Assembly: GCA_036501625.1 (NCBI GenBank)
Contig: DASXZY010000029.1
Coordinates: 53,413-117,412 of the forward strand
DNA from: Palsa-1400 sp036501625
Lineage (GTDB): Bacteria > Verrucomicrobiota > Verrucomicrobiia > Limisphaerales > Palsa-1400
Reading direction: 5' to 3'
Length of the DNA: 64,000 nucleotides
How positions within the stretch are numbered: the stretch's first letter is position 1; each line of letters begins with the position of its first letter. The notes beneath the pieces are model-generated. The model did not search any database. It was given only the letters and a program-made list of their open reading frames with translations, and was not told the origin of the DNA. Shown one piece after another: positions 33,978 to 44,396 of the stretch. The position numbers were made by a program, and so were the translations under genes.

Positions 33978-36900
33978 ATGCGCAAATATCTGATTCGTTA
34001 CGGTCTGCCCAGCCTCCTGTCCTTGTCCCTGTTTATTGCCACCTCGGCCAAAGCCCAGCACGGGGCTTTCTTTAACGCCGTCCAGGCTTATAACCCGGTG
34101 CTTTACTACCCGCTGACCGAGACGGTCGCGCCGCCGGGAGCCAAACCCGCCGGGGCCAACCTTGGAAGCCTGGGCGCCGCCGACAACGGCGCTTATACTG
34201 ACGGCGCGTTTCCAGGCGTGCCGGGTGCGCTGGCTGGCGACGCCGACACGGGCGGATTGTTTAGCGGAGCTACAGGCGTAAACCCGCGCATGGCTGCCTC
34301 TTACGACGCGGCCTACGCTTCCGTGACGAATTTCACGGTGGAAATCTGGGTCAAGACACCCACCAACGACCCCGGCGAAGAATGCATCGTCAACTGCCTT
34401 GATGCCGGGGCCACGCGCAACGGATGGCTTATTTACACGGACCCAAGCGGGCCGGGGACTTTTAACTTCAGGACCTATTACGGCAACGGCGGCACGACGT
34501 CCGTCAATTACAACATGACCGTCCCGGGCGGACACATCCTGGCCAACACATGGTATCATGTGGTGGTCAGCTACACTGGCGCCACGGAGACGGCGCAAGG
34601 TTATATCAATGGCGTGGCCCAGAACCCGACCAATTCCAGCCTGGGTTACACAGGGAGCACGGCCGGCCCCTTCTGCATCGGCGCGCGCAGCGATTCCTCG
34701 TTTGCTTTCCCCGGATATATTGACGAGGTTGCGTTTTATCCCGCGGTTCTGTCCAGCGCCGATGTTGCCAACCACTATACCGTTGGCACGACCGGCCCTT
34801 CCGGCGCCTACAAGACTTTGGTGCAAACTGACAATCCGTTGCTGTATTACCGCTTGGATGAAGCCGCCGCTCCTGTGGCGGTGAACTACGGAACCGCAGG
34901 CGCCTCGGCCAATGGTTATTACGAAACTGGCACGACCCCTGGGCAAGCAGGCCCGAATTATCCGGGCTTGGGCGGGGGCAGCAGCCTGGCTTGCTTGTTT
35001 AACAACCCTGAGTCCTCGGATATTGGGCCGAGCATCCCCGTTGTTGGCGCCGTTGGTTTGTCCGTCGGCACCGCGACCAATGATCCCATTACGGTGACCG
35101 CGTGGGTGCAGGCTTCCCTTCCGGGCTTTTTCACTACTGTGTTGGGCAAGGGCGACCAGGCTTATCGCTTTGACATCAACCAGGGTTCGGGCGCCCCTCA
35201 CTGGAACGTGGGCAACAATGCGGAGGTCGTCGGCGGCGACAACTCGGCCGACGGCAACTGGCACTTTTGGGCCGCTACATGGGACGGCGCCAGCAGTGTT
35301 TATCTTTATATTGACGGCGCGCTTGTGGCCTCTTCCACCAACGGCAATAACAAGCCGAATGGCAATCTCCAGCCTCTGGAGTTGGGCACCGCGCCTGACG
35401 ACACTGGGCGCAATTTCATCGGCAGCCTTTGCCAGGTGGCTGTTATCCCGTCGGCCCTGTCGGTTGGCCAGGTTCAACAGCTTTATTTTTCGGCCGGGTC
35501 GCTGCCGCCGGAACTCCTCACGCAACCGCAGCCCACAGTGGCCATCGCCGGATCCAACGCGACTTTTACTGTGTCAGCCATAGGCGCGCTGCCGCTCACT
35601 TATCAGTGGTTTAGCAACTCGGTCGCCATCGCGGGCGCGACCAACGCCTCGTTCACGGTGTCAAACGCCACTGCCGACGCGTCTGGAAGCGAATTCTCCG
35701 TCACTGTGGCAGACACGAACAACTTGCAAACCCCAAGCGGCCAGGCCGCTCTTACGGTCGTCACCAGCCCTCTGCCGGGGAGTTACTTCTCGTCTGTGAT
35801 CGCGCTGAACCCGCTGGCCTATTATCCGCTTAACGAAACCAACGCGCCCGCGCCGCTCACCGAGGCGACCAACATCGGTTCCTTGGGCCAGTCCGAAAAT
35901 GCCCCGTTCACCGACGTGCTGGTTTTTCAAACTCCCGGCTTGCTGGCGGACTCTAATCCTGCTGACACCAATTTCAGCATCACGACCTCCGGCAGCATCG
36001 TGGAGGCCCCGTATTCGCAGGCCCTCTCGAATCAGCCTCCATTCACAATTGAGCTGTGGGCGCAATCCGGCTCGCCGGCCACCGAGCAATGCCCGATTTC
36101 CCTGGTCGATGTGGGGGCCAACCGCGCTGGCTGGCTCATCTACATGGACGCAACCGCGCCGGGTGTTTACCAATTCCGCGCATTTAACAAGAACGGCGCC
36201 AATACATCCATTGCCCTGGCTGCCGCCACCGCTGTCAACGGAGGTGAGAACCATTATCTGGCGGTGGTCGTGACGACCAATGCCGGCAACGTGGTTCCCA
36301 ATGCCAACGGCATTTATCCTGCCAATTCCCTCTCCGCTTATTTCTACCTGGATGGCTCTTTGTCCGCATCCATCACCAACGGCTCCTACGCCGCGGATGA
36401 CGGAGGCGACTTCGGCGGTTTCGCGATGGGCGCCCGGAGCGACAATGCCTTCAACTTCACCGGCGCGCTTTCGGAAGTGGCCTATTACACCAACGCGCTT
36501 TCCTCAACCGTCATTGCCAGCCATTATGCCGCGGGAACCAGCGCTGCTCCCTCGCCTCCGTATTATCAAGTCGTTCAGCAAAGTGCTCCGGTCCTTTTCT
36601 ACCAGTTGGATGAAATTCCCAACTATCCCTCTGAAAGCAGCGAACCCGTGGCCACCAACTACGGGATCAACGGCGCCAATGACAACGGGTTTTATTTGCC
36701 CGGCTCGGCCCCAGGCGGGGTTGCAGGCCCCGGTGTCGGCAATTTCCCCGGCCAAGGCGCCGGCAATACGGCTGTGCTGTTTAACCACTTCACGGAAAGC
36801 CTCAACGGCACCGGCTTTGTCGATGTTCTCTCGGGCGGCGGCGATCTCAATGACCGCGGTCCCATCACGATGGCTGCCTGGATCAAGCCCGTGCCCAACG

Positions 36901-38699
36901 ACGGACGGTTCCAGACCTTTGCCGGCCATAGCGACAGCAGCTACCGCATGGACGTGGACACCACCATGAACGTGCATTTCGCGGATGCCAACTCGGCTGG
37001 GGATTTGACCGGCGCGGCCCTCAACGATGGCAATTGGCATTTCGTCGTTGGCACTTGGGATGGAGCGAACGAGTTCCTTTACGTTGACGGCGTTCAGAAC
37101 GGCACTCAGGCCGCCACCGGGCTGGCCACGGGCAGCGGCGACGACTTCACTATCGGCGTCGATCCGCAATATGAGAACAGCCGCATGTTCGACGGCGGTG
37201 TTTCGGAATTGGCGCTCTTTAATTACGCGCTGTCCGGGCCGCAGGTGCTGTCGCTCTTCTATTCCGCCGGCGTTCCGCCGATCATCACCAACCAGCCAGT
37301 CGCCAATCAGGTGATCGGCAATGGCAGCACCGGCTCCATTATTTCCGGCGCTTACGGCACGCCAAATCTCCACTACTCATGGCTCAAAGGCGGCGTGCCG
37401 GTCAGCGGCGCTGAATTCTCGGGCGCCAACACCTCGACGTTGACCATCACCGCGGCCGCGCCCGGCGACGCCGGCAACTATAGCCTGGTTGTCTCCAACA
37501 ACTACGGCGCTGTCACAAGCTCCGTCGATGCAGTCGCCATTTCACAAAGCCCCGTCATTATCCCTGCCTTGCCGGCTTCGCTGCATGTTTTGGCCGGGAC
37601 CACGCTCATTTTGAATGTGGGAGAAGTCGGCAGCTCGCCGTTCACCAACGCCTGGTATCTTAACGGCGTTCTCGTGACCAACGGCGGCTCGATCAGCGGC
37701 GCCACGACGACCAATCTGATGATTGCCAATGTCGGCCCCGCCGCCAATGGCGCCTACGTCTTCTGGGTCACCAACGCCTTCGGCAATGCCAGCAGCGCCA
37801 CAACCGTTTTCGTCGATTCCGGCGTCACATTGGATGACAACGGACTTGGCTGGACGGCCCTGAACAACGGCGTGAGCAGCGGCCAGGGAGCCGTTGTCAA
37901 CAACGTGCTGACCACGACCGACGGAAAGAACGGCGAAATCACCAGCTTCTTCTACAACTCGCCCATGTGGATCCATGCGTTTAAGGCGTCGTGGATTTAC
38001 ACCGATGTCGGCGCCACCGGCGTGACGAACGGCACCGCGGACGGTTTTGCCTTCGTCATTCAAACTGAGGGCACGAATGTGTTGCAGACCGGCGGCGGCG
38101 GAAGCGGCCTGGGCTACTATCAACTCTCCAACAGCGTCGAGCTGGCCGCGGAACTTTACAACAACAATGGCAATGACGCCCCCGGCATTGACGTCGCCAC
38201 CAACGGCGAAGGTTCGGCTGGCGTTGTGGCCGGCGCTGGCTTCAACTACGGCGACACTGGCCCGGTTTCGCTCATCAGCGGCGACCCGATCAGCTTCAAC
38301 GTCTATTATGACGGCAGCAATTACGACGTCACTCTGACGGACGTGACCACCGGCGCCACCTACAGCACGAATTATGGCGTTGGCCCAATCTGGGGAAGCG
38401 ACATTCTGAACAGCGACACGGCCTATGTCGGATTCACCTCCGCCACTGGTGGCGTGAATGCAACCCAAACGTTCTCAAGTTTCTACTTTGTGCCGATCAT
38501 ATCGCTCTCGGTGGCCTCCAGCGCGGGCCATGTGACACTGTCGTGGCCCGAGGCGGTCGGCGGGTATGTCTTGCAGCAATCCCCCGATTTGTTGCACTGG
38601 ACGACGATACCCGCTCCTTACACCGCCGTTAACAACCAGTTTCAATACACGCCGGCGCCGAGTGGGACACAGTTCTACCGGCTGACTATTACGCCGTAA
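33978..38699 (+). CDS. Giant secreted LamG/Ig/L-type lectin repeat protein
   Basis: A 1573-residue protein with a signal peptide (cleavage near A-K-A-Q, residue 26). Four LamG-like (concanavalin-type) modules are visible at about 27-270, 277-505, 600-850 and 861-1100, each opening with Y-x-P-L/V-L-Y-Y-x-L-x-E and ending near D-E-V-A-F/Y-x-x-A-L-S. Ig-like domains lie at about 510-595, 1102-1190 and 1191-1280. A legume-lectin-like domain (about 1281-1495: D-G-F-A-F-V-I-Q-T-E-G, N-S-V-E-L-A-A-E-L-Y-N) follows, and the end (1510-1573, Q-S-P-D-L-L-H-W-T) is a domain common at the C-terminus of exported verrucomicrobial proteins. It probably binds polysaccharide outside the cell. No catalytic domain is seen. 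Confidence 0.8.
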   Translation: MRKYLIRYGLPSLLSLSLFIATSAKAQHGAFFNAVQAYNPVLYYPLTETVAPPGAKPAGANLGSLGAADNGAYTDGAFPGVPGALAGDADTGGLFSGATGVNPRMAASYDAAYASVTNFTVEIWVKTPTNDPGEECIVNCLDAGATRNGWLIYTDPSGPGTFNFRTYYGNGGTTSVNYNMTVPGGHILANTWYHVVVSYTGATETAQGYINGVAQNPTNSSLGYTGSTAGPFCIGARSDSSFAFPGYIDEVAFYPAVLSSADVANHYTVGTTGPSGAYKTLVQTDNPLLYYRLDEAAAPVAVNYGTAGASANGYYETGTTPGQAGPNYPGLGGGSSLACLFNNPESSDIGPSIPVVGAVGLSVGTATNDPITVTAWVQASLPGFFTTVLGKGDQAYRFDINQGSGAPHWNVGNNAEVVGGDNSADGNWHFWAATWDGASSVYLYIDGALVASSTNGNNKPNGNLQPLELGTAPDDTGRNFIGSLCQVAVIPSALSVGQVQQLYFSAGSLPPELLTQPQPTVAIAGSNATFTVSAIGALPLTYQWFSNSVAIAGATNASFTVSNATADASGSEFSVTVADTNNLQTPSGQAALTVVTSPLPGSYFSSVIALNPLAYYPLNETNAPAPLTEATNIGSLGQSENAPFTDVLVFQTPGLLADSNPADTNFSITTSGSIVEAPYSQALSNQPPFTIELWAQSGSPATEQCPISLVDVGANRAGWLIYMDATAPGVYQFRAFNKNGANTSIALAAATAVNGGENHYLAVVVTTNAGNVVPNANGIYPANSLSAYFYLDGSLSASITNGSYAADDGGDFGGFAMGARSDNAFNFTGALSEVAYYTNALSSTVIASHYAAGTSAAPSPPYYQVVQQSAPVLFYQLDEIPNYPSESSEPVATNYGINGANDNGFYLPGSAPGGVAGPGVGNFPGQGAGNTAVLFNHFTESLNGTGFVDVLSGGGDLNDRGPITMAAWIKPVPNDGRFQTFAGHSDSSYRMDVDTTMNVHFADANSAGDLTGAALNDGNWHFVVGTWDGANEFLYVDGVQNGTQAATGLATGSGDDFTIGVDPQYENSRMFDGGVSELALFNYALSGPQVLSLFYSAGVPPIITNQPVANQVIGNGSTGSIISGAYGTPNLHYSWLKGGVPVSGAEFSGANTSTLTITAAAPGDAGNYSLVVSNNYGAVTSSVDAVAISQSPVIIPALPASLHVLAGTTLILNVGEVGSSPFTNAWYLNGVLVTNGGSISGATTTNLMIANVGPAANGAYVFWVTNAFGNASSATTVFVDSGVTLDDNGLGWTALNNGVSSGQGAVVNNVLTTTDGKNGEITSFFYNSPMWIHAFKASWIYTDVGATGVTNGTADGFAFVIQTEGTNVLQTGGGGSGLGYYQLSNSVELAAELYNNNGNDAPGIDVATNGEGSAGVVAGAGFNYGDTGPVSLISGDPISFNVYYDGSNYDVTLTDVTTGATYSTNYGVGPIWGSDILNSDTAYVGFTSATGGVNATQTFSSFYFVPIISLSVASSAGHVTLSWPEAVGGYVLQQSPDLLHWTTIPAPYTAVNNQFQYTPAPSGTQFYRLTITP

Positions 38700-38724
38700 C
38701 CGCCGCAAAAAGCGGCCGTCGCGA

Positions 38725-38769
38725 CGCGCGAGTGGGGGCAGGCGCCTCCCTCGCGTGTTGTGTTTTTTT
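38725..38769 (+). terminator. Rho-independent terminator after the LamG gene
   Basis: A stem with outer arms CGCGAG (38727-38732) and CTCGCG (38750-38755), closed internally by a G-run against CCTCCC, is followed within eight bases by seven T residues at 38763-38769. It sits 26 bp after the LamG stop codon, and separates that gene from the protease/MoxR cluster. Confidence 0.75.
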
Positions 38770-38845
38770 CGGGCGGCGTTTTTAGCAGCGGGGCGGAGGA
38801 TTGCCTATTGATAAAGGCGGCGATTGGGCGTATCCATTTTAGGAC

Positions 38846-41464
38846 ATGCCGAATTGTCTCTTCTCGTTGAAGGATTCTTGCTGGCAGCCGCCGGCCCGAT
38901 GGCTGGCGGCGGGAGTTTCACTTCTTCTCGGCTTCGCGGCGGCGGCCCAATCCGTCGATGACACCCAAAAGGATTATTTGCACGGGGATTACGAGAAAGT
39001 CATTCGCGTTGCGCAAAAAAGAGTCGAGGCCGGCACTTACCAGGATGAGTGGCGGATCATGCTCGTCCAATCGCTCCTGGCCGCGGGCCGCTATGACGAG
39101 GCTTACACCAACGCCACGCGGGAGGCGCGGGATACGGACAGTCTCGCGCTGCGCCTGCTGGCCCGGAAAACGGCGCTTTACCATAACGACGACGCCGGCG
39201 CCCGCCGCCAATTGGCGGAAATGAAGGATTTGATCGAGCGCCGTTTCGCCGATTATCAAAATGAGCAAGCGCCCGCCCTCGGCCAGGCCCTGCTCCTGTT
39301 TGGCGTCGAACCGCGCCTGGTGCTGGACAATTGTTTTCGCCACGCCGAAAAAATGGACTCTCCCCCGCGTGAAGCCTTTTTGGACACGGGGCAATTGGCT
39401 CTGGACAAGCACGATTTCGCGCTGGCGGCCGATGCCTTCCGCGCCGGGTTGAAAAAATTTCCGGGCGATCCTGAAATGGAAAGCGGCCTGGCGCGCGCGT
39501 TTGAATCAAGCGATCAAAAGGCCATGCTCGCGGCCATCGAGGAGGCGCTGGCGGGCAACCCGCGCCATGTCCCGGCCCTTTTGCTGCTGGCCAATCATTT
39601 GATTGACGCTGAACAATATGACCTGGCTGATGAGCAACTGGCGCTGGCGCTGAAAGTCAATCCGCACAGCCCCGAAGCGCTGGCTTATCGCGCGGCGCTG
39701 GCCACCTTGCGGAACGATCCCGATGGCGCGAAAAAGGACCGCGCGCACGCCTTGCAATTTTGGCGCGCCAATCCAGAAGTCGATTGCATCATCGGGCAAA
39801 AATTGGCGCAGAAATACCGTTTTGAAGAAGGGGCGGCGGAGCAAAAACTCGCGCTGGAAATGGACCCGGCCTATTTGCCGGCGCGGAGGGAATTGGCGGA
39901 GGATTTGCTCCGGCTGGGGCGCGAATCAGAAGGATGGGAATTGGCCCAGGACGCCCACGCGCAGGACGGTTACGATGTGACGCTCTACAACCTCGTCACG
40001 CTGCACGATCAAATGGCGAAATACCGCACGCTGACCAACGCGGACTTCATCGTGGAGATGACGCCGCGCGAGGCGGATTTGTACGGCGCGCGCGCGCTGG
40101 ATTTGCTGGGCCGGGCTAAGGCGGCCCTGTGCCGGAAGTACGGCGTCACATTGACCCATCCCACGCGCGTGGAAATATTTCCCGAACAAAAAGATTTCGC
40201 GGTGCGGACATTTGGCATGCCGGGCAACCCCGGCTATCTCGGTGTTTGTTTTGGCTCAGTTATCACGGCCAACAGCCCGGCTTCGCAGGCGCCCAACCCC
40301 GCCAATTGGGAGGACGTGCTGTGGCACGAGTTCTGCCACGTCGTGACCCTCAATGACACGCGCAATCGCATGCCGCGCTGGTTGAGCGAAGGGATTTCTG
40401 TGTACGAGGAGCGGCAGGCCAACCCGGCCTGGGGCGAGCGAATGGACTTGTCGTATCGCGACATAATTTTAGACGGCAAGATGACACCGCTGGATGAATT
40501 GAGCGGGGCCTTTCTCGCGCCCAAGACTTCGGAAGATCTTCTCTTTGCCTATTACGAATCCTCGCTGGTGGTGGAGTTTCTGGTGAAGGAGCACGGCATG
40601 GACGCTTTGAAGGCGGTTTTAAGTGATTTGCGCGACGGCAAGGAAATCAATGACGCGATGGCCGCCCGCACTGTTCCCATGAAGGACCTTGTCAAACAAT
40701 TCACGGCCTTCGCCCGCGCCCAGGCAGAGGCGCTGGCGCCGGGAGCGGACTTGACCAAGCCGCCCAAGAATGCCGATGACGCGGAAGCGCCATTCGCGTT
40801 TTCGAATTTCAGGACGAACTCTCCAGGACGGGCCGCCCCTGCCATGAGGGACACAAATAAAGCCGTTGCCTGGAACAAAGCGCACTCGAACAACTATTAC
40901 GCCAAAATGCGCGCGGCCCGGCAATTTATGGAGGACACCAATTGGTCCGCCGCCAAGCCCGTGCTCGAATCGGCGGCCGCTTTGTACGCGGGAGAGCGCC
41001 GGGCCGATAATCCGCTCTGGCTGCTGGCCGTTGCGGAGCGCAATCTGCGCCAGACCAACGCCGAATTGGCGTCGCTGAAAAAATTGGCCGAACGGGAATC
41101 CGATTTTCAAGATTTGTACGCGCGCCTGATTGAATTGTCGGTCGCGGGGAAAAATTGGGAGGACGCGGCCAAATACGCGAATCTCCTGCTTGCTGTCAAC
41201 CCGCTGATTCCCGCGCCCTACACGGCGCTGGCGCGGGCGGGCGGCGCCTTGGGCGACAAGGATGAGGCCATCTCGGCCTGGCGCCGATTGCTTTTGCTTG
41301 ACCCAGCCGACCCCGCGGAGGCGCATTATGAATTGGCGCGCCTGCTGCACGAGCGGGGCAACGCGGAGGCCGAAGCCAAGCGGCACGTGCTCCAGGCGCT
41401 GGAGGAGGCGCCGCGTTTTCAGGCGGCGCAACGGCTGTTGTTGCAGATTGAGGGTCATGCATGA
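38846..41464 (+). CDS. TPR-repeat gluzincin metallopeptidase
   Basis: An 872-residue exported protein (signal peptide to about residue 36). The N-terminal 400 residues are tetratricopeptide-like helical repeats. A peptidase MA-type domain follows with H-E-F-C-H at 494-498 and the third zinc ligand Glu515 in W-L-S-E-G, the spacing of M1-like gluzincins. A second TPR-like stretch makes up the C-terminal 230 residues. It overlaps the DUF4159 gene by four bases (ATGA), making it the first gene of the MoxR cluster. The substrate is unknown. Confidence 0.82.
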   Translation: MPNCLFSLKDSCWQPPARWLAAGVSLLLGFAAAAQSVDDTQKDYLHGDYEKVIRVAQKRVEAGTYQDEWRIMLVQSLLAAGRYDEAYTNATREARDTDSLALRLLARKTALYHNDDAGARRQLAEMKDLIERRFADYQNEQAPALGQALLLFGVEPRLVLDNCFRHAEKMDSPPREAFLDTGQLALDKHDFALAADAFRAGLKKFPGDPEMESGLARAFESSDQKAMLAAIEEALAGNPRHVPALLLLANHLIDAEQYDLADEQLALALKVNPHSPEALAYRAALATLRNDPDGAKKDRAHALQFWRANPEVDCIIGQKLAQKYRFEEGAAEQKLALEMDPAYLPARRELAEDLLRLGRESEGWELAQDAHAQDGYDVTLYNLVTLHDQMAKYRTLTNADFIVEMTPREADLYGARALDLLGRAKAALCRKYGVTLTHPTRVEIFPEQKDFAVRTFGMPGNPGYLGVCFGSVITANSPASQAPNPANWEDVLWHEFCHVVTLNDTRNRMPRWLSEGISVYEERQANPAWGERMDLSYRDIILDGKMTPLDELSGAFLAPKTSEDLLFAYYESSLVVEFLVKEHGMDALKAVLSDLRDGKEINDAMAARTVPMKDLVKQFTAFARAQAEALAPGADLTKPPKNADDAEAPFAFSNFRTNSPGRAAPAMRDTNKAVAWNKAHSNNYYAKMRAARQFMEDTNWSAAKPVLESAAALYAGERRADNPLWLLAVAERNLRQTNAELASLKKLAERESDFQDLYARLIELSVAGKNWEDAAKYANLLLAVNPLIPAPYTALARAGGALGDKDEAISAWRRLLLLDPADPAEAHYELARLLHERGNAEAEAKRHVLQALEEAPRFQAAQRLLLQIEGHA

Positions 41465-42399
41465 GAGCGCCGCCCAAATGGCTGTGGACGGGCGGCTTGA
41501 TTATCCTGCTGGCAGGCATTTGTGCCGCGCAGGATTGGGGCGGCGGCGGCCGGCGGTGGCGCGGCTGGCGCGGGGCCAACAACCCGGAAGCTCCCTTCGT
41601 GCGGACGGAAGGCCGGGATTTGGTAAACGAAGACACCGTGCGCACGGCTCGCGAAACGGCTTCGCACAGCACCGGCACGCCCAATTGGACCAATGAGGCG
41701 GGCTTTGGGGGCGATGTGTTTACATTCGCCCGCGTTATTTACAAATTCGACCGGGCTTCCGTGCCCAGCCAGATGGCCTGGATCAATGATTATCCCGACA
41801 GCGACCTGAATCTTTCTTTCCGCCTGCAACAATTGACGTCCATCAAGGTCGATCCCGACGCCCGCACGATCAAGCTGACCGATGAGGACCTTTTCAATTA
41901 CCCATTCATCTACATGGTCAAACCGGGGCGGATGGAATTGCGCGACGAGGAAGTGCCCATTTTGCGCAAGTATTTGAACTCCGGCGGCGCGCTGATGGCG
42001 GATGATTTTTGGGGAGACGACGATTGGGCCAATTTTGAAACGCAAATGAAGCGAGTGTTTCCCGATCGCCAGTGGGTCGAGTTGCCGATGAATCATCCCA
42101 TTTTTCAGGCGCCTTTCCCGCTCCATCTCAAGAAAGACAAGAACAGCCTGCAGGTGCCTTCGATCCACGTTTGGGAGAGGCGCGGCGTCTCTCACCGCGG
42201 CGGCCAGGACACCGAGCAAATGCACGTCCGCGCCTGGCTCGATGACAAGCAGCGCGTCATGATCATCGCCACCCACAACACCGACAACGGCGACGGCTGG
42301 GAGCGCGAAGGCGAGGACGAGGAGTATTTCCGGCAATTTTCTGAAACCCGCGCTTATCCGCTCGGAATCAACATTATTGTTTACCTAATGACTCATTGA
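41461..42399 (+). CDS. DUF4159 domain protein
   Basis: A 312-residue exported protein with a signal peptide (ending C-A-A-Q). The DUF4159 body has F-T-F-A-R-V-I-Y, Y-P-x-S-D-L-N-L-S-F-R-L, a flavodoxin/GATase-like core with L-N-S-G-G-A-L-M-A-D-D-F-W-G-D-D-D-W and a C-terminal Y-P-L-G-I-N-I-I-V-Y-L-M-T-H. DUF4159 proteins commonly precede moxR genes in Planctomycetes and related phyla. The stop codon is directly followed by the moxR ATG. Function unknown. Confidence 0.88.
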   Translation: MRAPPKWLWTGGLIILLAGICAAQDWGGGGRRWRGWRGANNPEAPFVRTEGRDLVNEDTVRTARETASHSTGTPNWTNEAGFGGDVFTFARVIYKFDRASVPSQMAWINDYPDSDLNLSFRLQQLTSIKVDPDARTIKLTDEDLFNYPFIYMVKPGRMELRDEEVPILRKYLNSGGALMADDFWGDDDWANFETQMKRVFPDRQWVELPMNHPIFQAPFPLHLKKDKNSLQVPSIHVWERRGVSHRGGQDTEQMHVRAWLDDKQRVMIIATHNTDNGDGWEREGEDEEYFRQFSETRAYPLGINIIVYLMTH

Positions 42400-43440
<1,041 letters not shown>

Positions 43441-43451
43441 TTCTTGACGTT

Positions 43452-44396
43452 ATGCCGGAGACCCTGCCAACTCGGGAAGCGGGCTTTGTCGATCCCAAAG
43501 CCTTGATGGCCATTCGCAGTCTCGAATTGCGCGCGCGCGTGGTCGTCGAGGGTTTCTGGAGCGGCCTGCATCGCAGCCCTTATCACGGATTTTCCGTCGA
43601 GTTCACCGAATACCGCCCGTATTCCCAAGGCGAAGACACCCGCTACCTGGACTGGCGCCTCTACGCGCGCTCGGACCGCTTTTACATCAAGAAATTCGAG
43701 GACGAAACCAATCTGCGCTGCCATCTGGTGGTCGATCTGAGCCGCTCGATGGGCTATAAGTCGCTGGCCTATTCCAAAGCCGATTACGCGCGCACTTTCG
43801 CGGCGACGCTCGCATGGTTTTTGCACGGGCAGGGCGACGCCGTCGGGCTGTTTTCCTTCGATGAGCGCGTGCGGGATTATCTGCCCGCGCGGCACCGCCA
43901 CGGCCACTTGCGCCAACTGATGCTCGCGTTGGAAAGCGAACCGGCCGGCCGCGCGACCCATCTGGCCGAGCCGCTGCGCCGCGTGGCCGAACTGTCGCGC
44001 AAACGGGGATTGATCGTGCTCATTTCCGATTTGCTCGCGCCGGTGGATGAACTGGAACAGCATCTGGCCCGCCTGACCGCGGCCGGCCACGAGATGGTCG
44101 TTTTCCAGGTGCTGGACCCCAACGAGCTGGCGTTCCAGTTTCAGAACGCGATGCTTTTCCACGACATCGAAAGCGAACGGGACGTGTATATCGACCCGGA
44201 CGCCGCCCGCGTTTCCTACCAGCGCCGATTGCGGGAGCACGGCGAAGGCGTGCAGGCCATCTGCCGCAAATTGGGCTTTGCCTTTAATCAAATCACGACC
44301 GACCGGCCGATGGATCTGGCCCTGCTTGATTTTCTCCGCGGGCGCGCCCGCCGGGGCAAGCTGGTGCGCCGCCGCTCGCAACGGGCGTCAACATGA
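43452..44396 (+). CDS. DUF58 (VWA-related) protein
   Basis: A 314-residue cytoplasmic protein that partners MoxR. The DUF58 signature R-P-Y-S-Q-G-E-D-T-R-Y-L-D-W-R-L-Y-A-R appears near residue 55, followed by the MIDAS-like D-L-S-R-S of a von Willebrand A fold. The start ATG at 43452 is 11 bp after the moxR stop; the frame extends earlier but within moxR. It overlaps the BatA-like gene by four bases (ATGA). Confidence 0.92.
   Translation: MPETLPTREAGFVDPKALMAIRSLELRARVVVEGFWSGLHRSPYHGFSVEFTEYRPYSQGEDTRYLDWRLYARSDRFYIKKFEDETNLRCHLVVDLSRSMGYKSLAYSKADYARTFAATLAWFLHGQGDAVGLFSFDERVRDYLPARHRHGHLRQLMLALESEPAGRATHLAEPLRRVAELSRKRGLIVLISDLLAPVDELEQHLARLTAAGHEMVVFQVLDPNELAFQFQNAMLFHDIESERDVYIDPDAARVSYQRRLREHGEGVQAICRKLGFAFNQITTDRPMDLALLDFLRGRARRGKLVRRRSQRAST

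Noticed and set aside
33951..35525. A 524-codon open frame on the minus strand opposite the LamG gene
   Set aside because: It is antisense to well-supported LamG modules, begins at no ribosome-binding site, has no family features and reflects the GC-rich third positions of the sense gene.
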